This document shows positions 42,585 through 51,039 of a DNA stretch of 64,000 nucleotides, piece after piece (the first letter of the stretch is position 1; each line of letters begins with the position of its first letter). The notes below the pieces were generated by a model that was not told the DNA's origin, did not search any database, and was given only the letters and a program-made list of their open reading frames with translations. The stretch is from the NCBI RefSeq assembly GCF_021390335.1, contig NZ_JAJUXK010000002.1:358345-422344 (forward strand), in the 5' to 3' direction. The position numbers were made by a program, and so were the translations under genes. The DNA comes from Dyadobacter sp. CY343. GTDB taxonomy: Bacteria; Bacteroidota; Bacteroidia; Cytophagales; Spirosomataceae.

Positions 42585-42853
42585 TGGATCAGACTTGTCA
42601 GCATATTACTGAAATAACCGACTTAAAGCTGCCGAAAGAGCTCGTTTGTGAAGAATGTGTGAAAACCGGCGGACGCTGGATGCACCTGCGAACCTGCCAG
42701 ACCTGCGGCATAACACTCTGCTGCGACAGCTCACCTGCTACGCACATGACGAAGCACTTCCATGCCACAGCGCACCCGGTGGTAATATCCGCAGAGCCGG
42801 CCGAAAAATGGCTTTGGTGTTATCAGGATGAAGCATTTGTAGAGTACGATTAG
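42584..42853 (+). CDS. Stand-alone UBP-type zinc-finger protein
   Basis: An 89-residue ZnF-UBP domain protein. In eukaryotes this fold binds the C-terminal Gly-Gly of ubiquitin; bacterial copies have no known ligand. The zinc residues are a Cys/His pair at the N-terminus (TCQHITE), ELVCEECV, and CQTCGITLCCDS followed by His residues in HMTKHFHATAHPVV, with the conserved aromatic ending EKWLWCYQDEAFVE. The start ATG overlaps the preceding stop (TAATG), so it is translationally coupled to the flavoprotein. No ubiquitin-like protein is encoded nearby, so it may bind a C-terminal tail of another protein in this pathway. Confidence 0.9.
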   Translation: MDQTCQHITEITDLKLPKELVCEECVKTGGRWMHLRTCQTCGITLCCDSSPATHMTKHFHATAHPVVISAEPAEKWLWCYQDEAFVEYD

Positions 42854-42881
42854 GCAAGATTGAATTTCGTAACTTTCACTC

Positions 42882-43787
42882 ATGCAAAAAGCAACGTCAG
42901 TCCCGGAGTTTTATAAGGAAATCGAACAGTTGATCCCTGATCCTTTTCAGAAGGAGATCGGTCATTTTAATGTATTCAAGACCGAAGAGTTGTACCGCGC
43001 AGGGAAGGCTCAGGTAATGCCTTATAACCGGCGGGCTTACTATAAGATCAGTCTGATAATTGGCAAGAACCGGGCGGAATATGCGGATAAAGTAATTGAT
43101 ATTGAGCATAATGCGTTGCTTTTCGCCACCCCGCAGATTCCTTACAATTACATCCCGCAAAACGAAAACCAGTCCGGGATGTTCTGTATTTTTTCAGAGG
43201 ACTTTCTGACGCAGGATAATAGCGGCGTGAAGCTTCGGGAGTTGCCCGTTTTCAAGCCCGGCGGCGACCCGATATTTTTCCTTTCCGAAAATCAAATTGC
43301 AGAGATCAGTCAGATTTTCACTAAGATGTTCCGGGAGGTCGGGTCAGACTATATATATAAGTATGATCTGCTCCGCAATTATGTGATCGAGCTGATTCAT
43401 TTTGGTCAGAAATTGCAACCTGTTTCAGCTGCGGGCGTTGAGCCAAACGCGTATCGCCGGGTTTCTTCATTGTTTATCGAGCTGCTGGAAAGGCAGTTTC
43501 CAATAGAACCTCCGCATCAGAAGCTTGCTTTTCGTTCGGCACGGGACTTTGCAGATCAGCTTTCAATCCACGTCAATTATCTGAACAAAGTATTGAAGGA
43601 AATAACCGGCAAAACGACTACTGAACTGATCACCGAGCGCATTGTCAAAGAATCCAAAATCCTGTTAAAGCATACCGACTGGAATGTATCTGAAATCGCT
43701 TACAGCCTTGGCTTTGAGGAAACTTCTCATTTTAACAACCTTTTCAAGAAACACACCTCCCTGAATCCCCGCGCTTTCCGCCTTTGA
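42882..43787 (+). CDS. AraC-family transcriptional regulator
   Basis: A 301-residue regulator. The N-terminal cupin-like sensor domain (about 10-170: VMPYNRRAYYKISLIIGKNRAEYADKV..., FSEDFLTQD) is followed by a C-terminal double helix-turn-helix of AraC type (about 205-300: FADQLSIHVNYLNKVLKEITGKTTTELITERIVKESKILLKHTDWNVSEIAYSLGFEETSHFNNLFKKHTSLNPRAF). No transmembrane segment. The next co-directional gene is an SDR with its own promoter, and this AraC-SDR arrangement is common in Bacteroidota, so the SDR gene is the likely target. The ligand is unknown. Confidence 0.92.
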   Translation: MQKATSVPEFYKEIEQLIPDPFQKEIGHFNVFKTEELYRAGKAQVMPYNRRAYYKISLIIGKNRAEYADKVIDIEHNALLFATPQIPYNYIPQNENQSGMFCIFSEDFLTQDNSGVKLRELPVFKPGGDPIFFLSENQIAEISQIFTKMFREVGSDYIYKYDLLRNYVIELIHFGQKLQPVSAAGVEPNAYRRVSSLFIELLERQFPIEPPHQKLAFRSARDFADQLSIHVNYLNKVLKEITGKTTTELITERIVKESKILLKHTDWNVSEIAYSLGFEETSHFNNLFKKHTSLNPRAFRL

Positions 43788-43823
43788 TTTGAATTTCGCA
43801 AGTTTTGGTTTGAAACCGACAAA

Positions 43824-43851
43824 TTGATTTTCTTGGCAGGGGATACCTTTG
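43824..43851 (+). promoter_or_regulatory. Bacteroidota-type promoter of the SDR gene
   Basis: TTG at 43824-43826, a 17-nt spacer and TACCTTTG at 43844-43851. The SDR start codon is 22 bp downstream. It lies between the AraC stop and the SDR and may be its regulated promoter. Confidence 0.65.
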
Positions 43852-43873
43852 TTCCATCAACTTAACAAATAAA

Positions 43874-44641
43874 ATGATGGAATCGAATAGCAAAATTGCA
43901 TTGGTAACGGGAGCAAGTCGCGGCCTGGGAAAAAACATGGCGCTCGCACTGGCTGGTAAAGGAAATGATTTAATTGTGATTTACAACAGCAGCGAGCAGG
44001 AAGCTACGGAGGTCGTTTCAGAGATCGAATCACTCGGTCGGAAAGCGGTAGCTGTTCAGCTTAATACAGCGGATACGAAATCGTTTGACGCTTTTTTTGG
44101 CACATTATCGGGCATTCTGAAAACGCATTGGAACCGGGATACCTTCGATTTCCTGATCAATAATGCAGGTATAGATCGCTTTTCAGCGTTTGCCGACACT
44201 ACGGAAGAGGCATTCGACGAGTTGCTGAATGTCCATTTCAAAGGTGTTTACTTTCTGACCCAAAAAGCACTGCCTTATATTGCCGATCAGGGCCGCATTG
44301 TCAACTTGTCTACCGGACTCACCCGTTTTGCCACACCTGGCTACGCAGCTTATGCTTCCATGAAAGGTGCGATGGAGGTAACAACCAAGTATCTGGCCAA
44401 GGAGCTGGGCAGTCGGGGAATTACAGTCAATATTGTCGCTCCTGGTATCATACACACCGATTTTACAAAACGCGCATTTGAAGCTCACCCCGGCCTGGAA
44501 GCACACATGAACAGCATTACCGCACTCGGCCGGGTCGGTCAGCCTGATGATATCGGTGGCGTGGTTGCATTCCTATGCTCACCGGAAGCTGGCTGGGTGA
44601 ATGCGCAGCGGATAGAGGTATCGGGCGGGATGAATTTATAG
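43874..44641 (+). CDS. Short-chain dehydrogenase/reductase (SDR)
   Basis: A 255-residue classical SDR with the NAD(P)-binding TGASRGLGKNMALALAG (about 14-30), NNAGID (about 95), the catalytic Ser in IVNLSTGLTRF and the YASMK tyrosine-lysine pair (about 158-162), and a C-terminal VAPGIIHTDF...EVSGG block. The preference for NADP(H) or NAD(H) is uncertain: the start has no clear Asp. It follows the AraC regulator and carries its own promoter. The substrate is unknown; the group covers 3-oxoacyl-ACP-reductase-like and sugar or steroid dehydrogenases. A second in-frame Met at 43877 is possible. Confidence 0.93.
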   Translation: MMESNSKIALVTGASRGLGKNMALALAGKGNDLIVIYNSSEQEATEVVSEIESLGRKAVAVQLNTADTKSFDAFFGTLSGILKTHWNRDTFDFLINNAGIDRFSAFADTTEEAFDELLNVHFKGVYFLTQKALPYIADQGRIVNLSTGLTRFATPGYAAYASMKGAMEVTTKYLAKELGSRGITVNIVAPGIIHTDFTKRAFEAHPGLEAHMNSITALGRVGQPDDIGGVVAFLCSPEAGWVNAQRIEVSGGMNL

Positions 44642-44769
44642 TGGGTGTTTGGTGCCGACTCAAAACGGGCGAATAAATGCACAGGAAGGATTCCTGCGCA
44701 GGCCGGATTGGTATTGGAGTGAATTAATCCGATATTTGCGCCTGAATAATTCGCCTTAATACACAGATA

Positions 44770-45195
44770 ATGTCAATAAAAGGTCCGATCATTTCCATTG
44801 AAGACGACACAGACGATCAATTCTTAATCCAGAGTGTCATTGAAGAATTGATGATTCCCAACAAGCTGATCTTCTTTGCAAATGGCCTCGAAGCGCTGCT
44901 GTATCTCGAAACGACTCAGGAACAGCCTTTTTTAATCATTTGCGATATCAATATGCCGGTTATGAACGGACTCGAACTGAGGGAGAGAATAGACCGGAAC
45001 GAATACCTGAGGAAAAAGGCAATTCCATTTATCTTTCTGAGCACCGCCGACAATCCGCTCGTTATTGAAACCGCCTACGATTCTACTATTCAGGGTTTTT
45101 TCAAAAAGGAAAACAGCTTTCATGAGCTGAAAAGCCGGCTGAAAATTATTTACGATTACTGGCAGTGCTGCCTTCATCCCAACCTTCACGTGTGA
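44770..45195 (+). CDS. Single-domain response regulator (REC)
   Basis: A 141-residue receiver with acidic pocket (SIEDDTDDQFLI), phospho-Asp in LIICDINMPVMNG (about 60) and Lys in GFFKKENSF. No output domain. It is encoded 13 bp before the sigma-54-type response regulator and heads the potassium-uptake region, so it may relay phosphate from the histidine kinase at 54076 or from a distant kinase. The Rcp1-like SIEDD type is common in the family. Start ATG at 44770. Confidence 0.9.
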   Translation: MSIKGPIISIEDDTDDQFLIQSVIEELMIPNKLIFFANGLEALLYLETTQEQPFLIICDINMPVMNGLELRERIDRNEYLRKKAIPFIFLSTADNPLVIETAYDSTIQGFFKKENSFHELKSRLKIIYDYWQCCLHPNLHV

Positions 45196-45208
45196 TCGCA
45201 CGCGGCTC

Positions 45209-46546
45209 ATGAAGAGAATTCTGATCATTGACGACGAGGCGAAATTGAGAGGCCTGATTGCCCGTATTGTCAGGCTAGAAGGCTTTGAAGTGGCGGAAGC
45301 AGCAGATTTGAAATCGGGCCTCCGCGAATTGGGGCAGTCGGATACAGATGTACTTTTATGTGATGTCAAACTGCCGGACGGAAACGGCGTGGATTTCATT
45401 CAAACAGTAAGAGAAAAGTTTCCACTGTTAGAAACCGTCCTCATGACCGCCTACGGCAATATTCCCGACGGTGTGCAGGCTATCAAAAATGGTGCATTCG
45501 ATTATATTACCAAAGGGGACGACAATAATCGGATCATTCCGCTGATTTATCGGGCGCTCGAAAAAGCTGAACTCAACAGGCGCGTGCATCAGCTCGAAAA
45601 GCAGGTTGGAGAGAAATATTCGTTCGATGCTATTATTGGTAAATCTAAAAAACTGCTGGCAAGCGTCGATCTGGCCAGGAAAGTAGCGCCGACTGACACT
45701 ACGGTGTTGCTGCTCGGAGAAACAGGGACCGGCAAAGAGGTTTTTGCCCAGTCTATCCACCAGGCCAGCGGCAGATCCAAAAAGCCTTTCGTAGCGATCA
45801 ACTGTTCGGCATTCGGAAAGGAACTGCTTGAAAGTGAAATGTTTGGCTACCGGGCGGGCTCATTTACCAATGCAGTCCGCGATAAGAAAGGATTGTTTGA
45901 GGAAGCAAATAACGGTACCATTTTCCTCGACGAGATTGGCGAGTTGGCGCTGGAGTTACAGGCAAAATTGCTGCGTGTACTTGAATCGGGAGAGTTTCTG
46001 AAAATCGGCGATACGCAGCCTACAAAAGTAAATGTGCGCGTCGTAGCGGCTACGAACCGTGATCTGACAAAGGAAATAGAAGCGGGCCATTTCAGGAGCG
46101 ATCTGTATTACAGGCTATCGGTGTTCGAAATTGTTATTCCGGCACTGCGGGAGCGGGCAGGGGATATTGAAGCGCTTGCCACCACTTTTGCCAAAACATT
46201 TGCCTTTAAAGCGAATAAAAAAGTAAATGCATTATCGCCAGCCTATATTGAACTGCTGGAACAAAATCGCTGGAACGGAAATATCCGCGAGCTTAAAAAC
46301 GTAATCGAAAGAAGCGTAATCCTGACTGACGGACCAATTCTGGACGTGGAAAGCCTGCCATTTGAATTGGTGCAGGCGCGAAACGATAGTAATTCCAGCT
46401 TATCCGCATTTTCCTTAGCCAGTGCCGAAAAGCTGCATTTGAGAAAGGTTTTAAATCATACCAACGGAAACAAGGCGGAAGCTGCGCGGCTTCTGGAAAT
46501 CGGAATTGCCACTTTATACCGCAAAGTCGAAGAGTATAAACTGTAA
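45209..46546 (+). CDS. Sigma-54-dependent response regulator of NtrC type (probable kdp regulator)
   Basis: A 445-residue activator: a REC domain (about 1-120; Asp52 in LLCDVKLPDGNG), a linker, an AAA+ domain (about 138-370) with Walker A GETGTGKEVFA near 170-180 and Walker B FLDEIGEL, and a C-terminal Fis-type HTH (LHLRKVLNHTNGNKAEAARLLEIGIATLYRKVEEY). The sigma-54-contacting loop is G217-SFTN-A222, i.e. GSFTNA in place of the canonical GAFTGA; Phe and Thr are kept. Its position beside kdp and the HAMP kinase suggests it activates the kdp operon, replacing the usual KdpE. A sigma-54-like element is present upstream of the first kdp gene. A terminator follows directly. Confidence 0.88.
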   Translation: MKRILIIDDEAKLRGLIARIVRLEGFEVAEAADLKSGLRELGQSDTDVLLCDVKLPDGNGVDFIQTVREKFPLLETVLMTAYGNIPDGVQAIKNGAFDYITKGDDNNRIIPLIYRALEKAELNRRVHQLEKQVGEKYSFDAIIGKSKKLLASVDLARKVAPTDTTVLLLGETGTGKEVFAQSIHQASGRSKKPFVAINCSAFGKELLESEMFGYRAGSFTNAVRDKKGLFEEANNGTIFLDEIGELALELQAKLLRVLESGEFLKIGDTQPTKVNVRVVAATNRDLTKEIEAGHFRSDLYYRLSVFEIVIPALRERAGDIEALATTFAKTFAFKANKKVNALSPAYIELLEQNRWNGNIRELKNVIERSVILTDGPILDVESLPFELVQARNDSNSSLSAFSLASAEKLHLRKVLNHTNGNKAEAARLLEIGIATLYRKVEEYKL

Positions 46547-46572
46547 GCATTACTTTTTCATTTTGAGAACGG

Positions 46573-46598
46573 GCCTATCATTTTGATAGGCTTTTTTT
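46573..46598 (+). terminator. Rho-independent terminator after the sigma-54 regulator
   Basis: A perfect 8-bp stem (GCCTATCA with TGATAGGC), a 3-nt loop and seven Ts, 26 bp past the stop. It separates the regulator genes from the kdp genes. Confidence 0.95.
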
Positions 46599-46664
46599 GT
46601 TGGTTAAAGTAGATCTTTTCTTTAACTAGCTGATTGTTAAGCTTATACATAGTTTTCATTGATA

Positions 46665-46681
46665 GCGGAACAATGTTGGCA
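46665..46681 (+). promoter_or_regulatory. Candidate sigma-54 promoter of the kdp operon
   Basis: GG at 46667-46668 and GC at 46679-46680 are separated by exactly 10 nt, as in -24/-12 promoters. The wider match to the YTGGCACG...TTGCW consensus is 9 of 14 positions. It lies 35 bp before the first small gene. The weak -24 (CGGAAC) makes this tentative. Confidence 0.4.
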
Positions 46682-46715
46682 GAGGTATCCTCGAACATTT
46701 AACAATACGCATATC

Positions 46716-46799
46716 ATGACAACAATCCTTCTTCTGCTTACCGGCGCACTTTGCTTCGCGCTGTTTTACAAATCCATCGGTTTTTTTGAAAAAATCTGA
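46716..46799 (+). CDS. 27-residue hydrophobic peptide preceding kdpF
   Basis: An ATG-to-TGA frame coding for M-T-T-I-L-L-L-L-T-G-A-L-C-F-A-L-F-Y-K then a short SIGFFEKI end. One hydrophobic helix covers residues 3-18, followed by a charged tail. It is 3 bp before kdpF. I do not know a family name; similar very short membrane peptides occur before kdpF in related bacteria, but this is from memory and untested. Candidate role: a small regulatory or assembly peptide of the KdpFABC complex. Confidence 0.5.
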   Translation: MTTILLLLTGALCFALFYKSIGFFEKI

Positions 46800-46802
46800 A
46801 TT

Positions 46803-46880
46803 ATGCTGGCGCTATTCATCATCTCCATCCTGGTCTTCTGCTACATGGGCTACGTGCTCATCAGACCTGAAAAATTTTAA
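46803..46880 (+). CDS. kdpF: KdpF, small subunit of the K+-transporting ATPase
   Basis: A 25-residue single-helix membrane peptide ending YVLIRPEKF, the signature of KdpF. KdpF stabilises the KdpFABC complex. The start is ATG at 46803 and the stop TAA at 46878-46880. The kdpA start codon is 10 bp downstream. A longer frame reading through this gene in another phase has no biological sense. Confidence 0.88.
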   Translation: MLALFIISILVFCYMGYVLIRPEKF

Positions 46881-46890
46881 CCTAGAAAAT

Positions 46891-48579
46891 ATGAATACTG
46901 AGATTCTGGGTATCGTGTTCGTTTTCGCAACTACTATTGTGCTCGCGATACCATTCGGAAAATACATTGCAAAAATTTACGCCGGCGAGCGGACGCTGCT
47001 CGACCCGGTTTTAGGACCCGTTGAGAAGCTTTTCTACAAACTGAGCGGTATCCGCGTCCATTCGGAAATGAACTGGAAACAGCATCTGTCAGCTCTTCTC
47101 ACGATCAATATGGTCTGGTTTTTCCTGGGTATGTTCGTGATGATGAACCAGGGCTGGCTGCCGCTTAACCCGGACGGAAATCCGTCGCAATCGGCGGAAC
47201 TCGCATTTAACACCACTATTTCTTTTGTGGTTAATTGTAACCTGCAACACTATTCCGGCGAAACGGGCGTGAGTTACCTGGGACAGTTGTTCCTGATGTT
47301 CCTTCAATTTGTGAGTGCCGGTACAGGTATGGCTGCTGCCGCGGTCGTGATCATCGCTTTCAGGGAGCGCACCGCAGATAAGCTGGGGAATTTTTATGAT
47401 TTAATGATCAAATCGTGCACTCGGATCTTGCTGCCAGTGTCGCTGGTCGTAGCGGTGATCCTGTTGCTGAATGGCGTTCCAATGACCTTCGAGGGCAAGG
47501 ATAGTTTCGTATCGATGCAAGGTGACACGGTACAGGTTTCAACCGGGCCGGTGGCTGCATTTGTACCGATTAAGCACGTGGGAACAAATGGAGGCGGTTT
47601 TTTCGGAGCGAACTCTGCGCACCCATTTGAAAATCCGAACTATGTGACCAATATGGTCGAGATGTTCGCACAAATGTTTATCCCGATCGCAATGGTTTTT
47701 GCATTGGGTTTTTATCTCAAAAAACGAAAACTCTCTTGGATGATCTTCGGCGTGATGACGATCGGCTTTTTGCTCCTCGCTGTTCCAACGGTATTCACAG
47801 AACTAAAAGGTAACCCCGCAATCGCCGAAATGGGCATCGACGTTTCCAGTGGCGCTACGGAGGGGAAGGAAATCAGGTTCGGAACTGCATTCTCCGCATT
47901 CTGGAGTATAGCCACTACCGTCATTTCAACTGGCTCGGTCAATGCGATGCACGACAGCTTCATGCCGGTATCCGGTCTCACACAAATGCTCGCGATGATG
48001 ACGAATGCATTTTACGGCGGAGTGGGAGCGGGTATCCTCAATTTCTACATCTTTATCATTCTGGCCGTATTTATAAGTGGGTTGATGGTGGGCCGCACGC
48101 CGGAGTTGATGGGGAAAAAGATTGAAGCGAGGGAAATGAAGATTGCCATGATTGTGGCTTTGCTGCATCCTTTGCTGATCTTGGCCGCGACTGCATTGGG
48201 GACCACATTGCCCCAATATACAGCCGGAACGCTCAATAATCCCGATTTTCACGGTTTTAGCGAAATGTTGTACGAGTATACTTCTTCTTCGGCCAATAAC
48301 GGAAGCGGCTTTGAGGGGCTGGGAGATAACACACCGTGGTGGAATATCAGCTGCGGCATCGTACTGATCCTGTCGCGCTTCCTTCCCATCATTGGTCCGG
48401 TGGCGATAGCGGGGATTCTGGCTTCCAAAAAACACATTCCCGAAAGTGCCGGCACGCTCAAAACGGACACAGGAACATTCGGTATCGTGATTTTCGCCGT
48501 CATCGCGATCATCACCGCCCTGTCGTTTTTCCCTGCACTTACCCTCGGCCCGATCGCGGAATATTTTTCAATGAAATAA
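46891..48579 (+). CDS. kdpA: KdpA, K+-binding and translocating subunit
   Basis: A 562-residue integral membrane protein that carries K+ through the KdpFABC pump. The start is ATG at 46891 (MNTEILGIVFVFATTIVLAIPFG), not an in-frame upstream ATG at 46786, whose translation would pass through kdpF in the wrong phase. Around ten hydrophobic helices are visible. The selectivity-loop signatures TISFVVNCNLQHYSGE, GTNGGGFFGANSAHPFENP and FSAFWSIATTVISTGSVN match the four-repeat K+ channel-like core. Its stop lies 12 bp before the kdpB ATG. Confidence 0.96.
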   Translation: MNTEILGIVFVFATTIVLAIPFGKYIAKIYAGERTLLDPVLGPVEKLFYKLSGIRVHSEMNWKQHLSALLTINMVWFFLGMFVMMNQGWLPLNPDGNPSQSAELAFNTTISFVVNCNLQHYSGETGVSYLGQLFLMFLQFVSAGTGMAAAAVVIIAFRERTADKLGNFYDLMIKSCTRILLPVSLVVAVILLLNGVPMTFEGKDSFVSMQGDTVQVSTGPVAAFVPIKHVGTNGGGFFGANSAHPFENPNYVTNMVEMFAQMFIPIAMVFALGFYLKKRKLSWMIFGVMTIGFLLLAVPTVFTELKGNPAIAEMGIDVSSGATEGKEIRFGTAFSAFWSIATTVISTGSVNAMHDSFMPVSGLTQMLAMMTNAFYGGVGAGILNFYIFIILAVFISGLMVGRTPELMGKKIEAREMKIAMIVALLHPLLILAATALGTTLPQYTAGTLNNPDFHGFSEMLYEYTSSSANNGSGFEGLGDNTPWWNISCGIVLILSRFLPIIGPVAIAGILASKKHIPESAGTLKTDTGTFGIVIFAVIAIITALSFFPALTLGPIAEYFSMK

Positions 48580-48591
48580 TTGATAATCAAT

Positions 48592-50631
48592 ATGAAAGCT
48601 CAAAATACGTCCCTGTTTCAAGGGGATTTAATACGGGAAGCGCTGGTGCAATCTTTTGTTAAGCTCAACCCAAAGATCATGTTCCACAACCCTGTGATGT
48701 TCACGGTCTGGATCGGTACATTCGTCATGCTCATCGTGAATATCTGGATACTCACGGGCGAGCGTTCGCAGGGAAGTTTGTTGTACAATCTGATCGTTTT
48801 CGCAATCCTGCTACTCACTTTGCTGTTTGCCAATTTCGCCGAAGCGATTGCCGAGGCGAGGGGAAAGGCGCAGGCGAACAGTCTGCGGAAGACCAGGGAG
48901 GAAACGCCGGCCAAATGGATACGGACAGTGGGTGAAATGTACCTGGATGAGATTCAGATTGTTCCATCATCACAACTTCAAAAAGGGCAGTTCTTTCTGT
49001 GCGAAACAGGCGATATTATTCCAACCGACGGCGAGATCGTGGAAGGCTTGGCTACGATAGATGAAAGCGCGATCACGGGCGAATCTGCGCCGGTGATCAG
49101 GGAGGCGGGCGGCGATAAAAGCAGCGTGACGGGCGGTACCAAAGTGCTTTCCGACCGGATAAAAGTAAAAGTTACCACTGAACCTGGTGAAAGCTTTCTG
49201 GACAAAATGATCGCGCTTGTAGAAGGTGCCAGTCGCCAGAAAACACCTAATGAAATCGCGTTAACGATATTGCTGGCCGGTTTTACGCTCGTTTTTATCA
49301 TCGTTTGCATTACCCTGAAACCTTTTGCAGACTTCGCCAATACCCCGATCACCATCGCCGCCTTCATTTCCCTGTTCGTTTGCTTGATCCCTACGACGAT
49401 CGGCGGGCTGCTCTCGGCAATTGGTATTGCGGGAATGGACAGGGCGTTGCGGGCTAATGTGATCACCAAAAGCGGAAAAGCGGTCGAAACGGCGGGGGAT
49501 ATTGATACTTTGCTTCTGGACAAAACAGGAACAATTACGATCGGTAACCGGAAAGCCACGCATTTCTGGCCGGCAGACGGGATTGCACCGGATGAATTCA
49601 TTAAAAGTGCTGCGTTAAGTTCAATAGCTGACGAAACTCCCGAAGGAAAATCAATCCTGGAACTGGCCGCCCTCGCTCCTGACCAACTGCGCGTTGAAAA
49701 CCCTGTATTCATCGAATTCACAGCCGAAACGCGCAGCTCCGGTGTCAATTTCAGAGAAACGCGCATTCGCAAGGGGGCTTCTGACGCAATTCGCCGGCTG
49801 ACGGAAAATGCAGGAAATGCATTCCCGGAAGAAACTGCTGCAAAAGTTCGTGACATATCCAGTAACGGCGGTACTCCGCTGGTTGTTTCCGAAAATGAGC
49901 GTGTTATTGGTGTGATCGAATTGCAGGATGTGATCAAGCCGGGTATCCAGGAACGGTTTGAGAGGTTGCGCAAAATGGGCGTGAAAACGGTTATGGTAAC
50001 GGGAGATAATCCACTGACTGCTAAATACATTGCTGAAAAAGCCGGTGTGGACGATTACATTGCCGAAGCCAGACCGGAAGATAAAATGAACTACATCAGG
50101 GCGGAGCAGCAAAAAGGAAAGCTGGTGGCGATGATGGGTGACGGGACGAACGATGCGCCGGCTCTGGCGCAGGCCGACGTGGGTGTGGCGATGAACAGCG
50201 GTACGCAGGCAGCCAAAGAAGCGGGCAATATGGTCGATTTGGACAACGATCCAACCAAGCTGATCGAGATCGTGGAAATTGGAAAACAGCTTTTAATGAC
50301 CCGAGGAACGCTCACTACTTTCAGTATCGCAAACGACGTAGCGAAGTATTTCGCCATCGTACCCGCACTCTTTATCGCTTCGATACCGGCTTTGCAGGGG
50401 TTGAATATCATGGGACTGCATTCGCCGGAAAGCGCAATCCTGTCGGCAGTCATTTTCAATGCGATCATTATCCCGTTGCTGATCCCGCTGGCATTAAAAG
50501 GAGTAGCCTACAAGCCAATCGGTGCGAGTGCATTGCTGCGAAGAAACCTGCTGATCTACGGGCTGGGAGGGATTCTGGTGCCTTTCGCAGGGATTAAGGT
50601 GATTGATATGGTGGTTGGTATGTGGTTTTGA
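48592..50631 (+). CDS. kdpB: KdpB, P-type ATPase catalytic subunit
   Basis: A 679-residue P-type ATPase that powers K+ uptake. The start ATG at 48592 ([14 protein letters not shown]) is preferred over a TTG at 48580. Phosphorylated Asp310 lies in [12 protein letters not shown]. The actuator has [13 protein letters not shown], and the phosphorylation-linked hinge has [21 protein letters not shown]. Hydrophobic helices near 32-80, 215-275 and at the end form the membrane part. The length is as in E. coli KdpB. The stop is 3 bp before the end of an opposite-strand PIN-domain gene, so the following kdpC is separated by 672 bp. Confidence 0.97.
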   Translation: MKAQNTSLFQGDLIREALVQSFVKLNPKIMFHNPVMFTVWIGTFVMLIVNIWILTGERSQGSLLYNLIVFAILLLTLLFANFAEAIAEARGKAQANSLRKTREETPAKWIRTVGEMYLDEIQIVPSSQLQKGQFFLCETGDIIPTDGEIVEGLATIDESAITGESAPVIREAGGDKSSVTGGTKVLSDRIKVKVTTEPGESFLDKMIALVEGASRQKTPNEIALTILLAGFTLVFIIVCITLKPFADFANTPITIAAFISLFVCLIPTTIGGLLSAIGIAGMDRALRANVITKSGKAVETAGDIDTLLLDKTGTITIGNRKATHFWPADGIAPDEFIKSAALSSIADETPEGKSILELAALAPDQLRVENPVFIEFTAETRSSGVNFRETRIRKGASDAIRRLTENAGNAFPEETAAKVRDISSNGGTPLVVSENERVIGVIELQDVIKPGIQERFERLRKMGVKTVMVTGDNPLTAKYIAEKAGVDDYIAEARPEDKMNYIRAEQQKGKLVAMMGDGTNDAPALAQADVGVAMNSGTQAAKEAGNMVDLDNDPTKLIEIVEIGKQLLMTRGTLTTFSIANDVAKYFAIVPALFIASIPALQGLNIMGLHSPESAILSAVIFNAIIIPLLIPLALKGVAYKPIGASALLRRNLLIYGLGGILVPFAGIKVIDMVVGMWF

Positions 50632-50634
50632 AGA

Positions 50635-51039
50635 CTAGATAAATGGATTGATGATAGTCAGCTTATTCTCCACCACAAGTCCGTGCTGCATGTCTTCTGA
50701 ATACAAAATGGTACAATCAGCTTCCAAAGCAGCAGCAACTATCTTCGCATCAAAAGGTTGCAGCATATATCGGTCAAAGAGGAATAGTGCGAGATTGACC
50801 ACCTGCTCGGTTTCACTTTGCATGAAGCTGCTCTCCGCCAGCTCAGTCACAAAACGAAACGCCTTTTCGCGGTTCATCTTAAATTTTTTTAGACAAACGT
50901 TCAGGCACTCGAAAATTACCTGTGGGCTGATATATGATACAGTTGCGACTATTGATCCTGCGATTTGTTTCTTTCTGCTATCATTCAAATCCAAAACGTA
51001 CAATGCAACATTGCTGTCGATGAACACTCTATCTCTCAT
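50635..51039 (-). CDS. vapC: PIN-domain protein, VapC-type toxin
   Basis: A 134-residue PIN nuclease-like toxin. Starting at 51039 gives MRDRVFIDSNVALYVL with the first catalytic Asp8. A middle acidic residue is in VIFECLNVC, and a C-terminal set is in QPFDAKIVAAALEADCTILYSEDM. It overlaps the antitoxin gene stop by 11 bp. PIN toxins of this type cut tRNA or rRNA. The gene pair is inverted relative to the kdp genes and lies between kdpB and kdpC. A much longer frame reaching to 51171 has no family support. Confidence 0.85.
   Translation of the reverse strand: MRDRVFIDSNVALYVLDLNDSRKKQIAGSIVATVSYISPQVIFECLNVCLKKFKMNREKAFRFVTELAESSFMQSETEQVVNLALFLFDRYMLQPFDAKIVAAALEADCTILYSEDMQHGLVVENKLTIINPFI

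Noticed and set aside
46678..46695. Second sigma-54-like element (TGGCAG...)
   Set aside because: The spacing and the -12 GC are wrong; only the GG-N10-GC at 46667-46680 has the right geometry.
46786..46890. N-terminal extension of kdpA from an upstream in-frame ATG
   Set aside because: The translated stretch is Ser/Trp-rich nonsense that reads through kdpF in another phase. Family alignment starts at the ATG at 46891.
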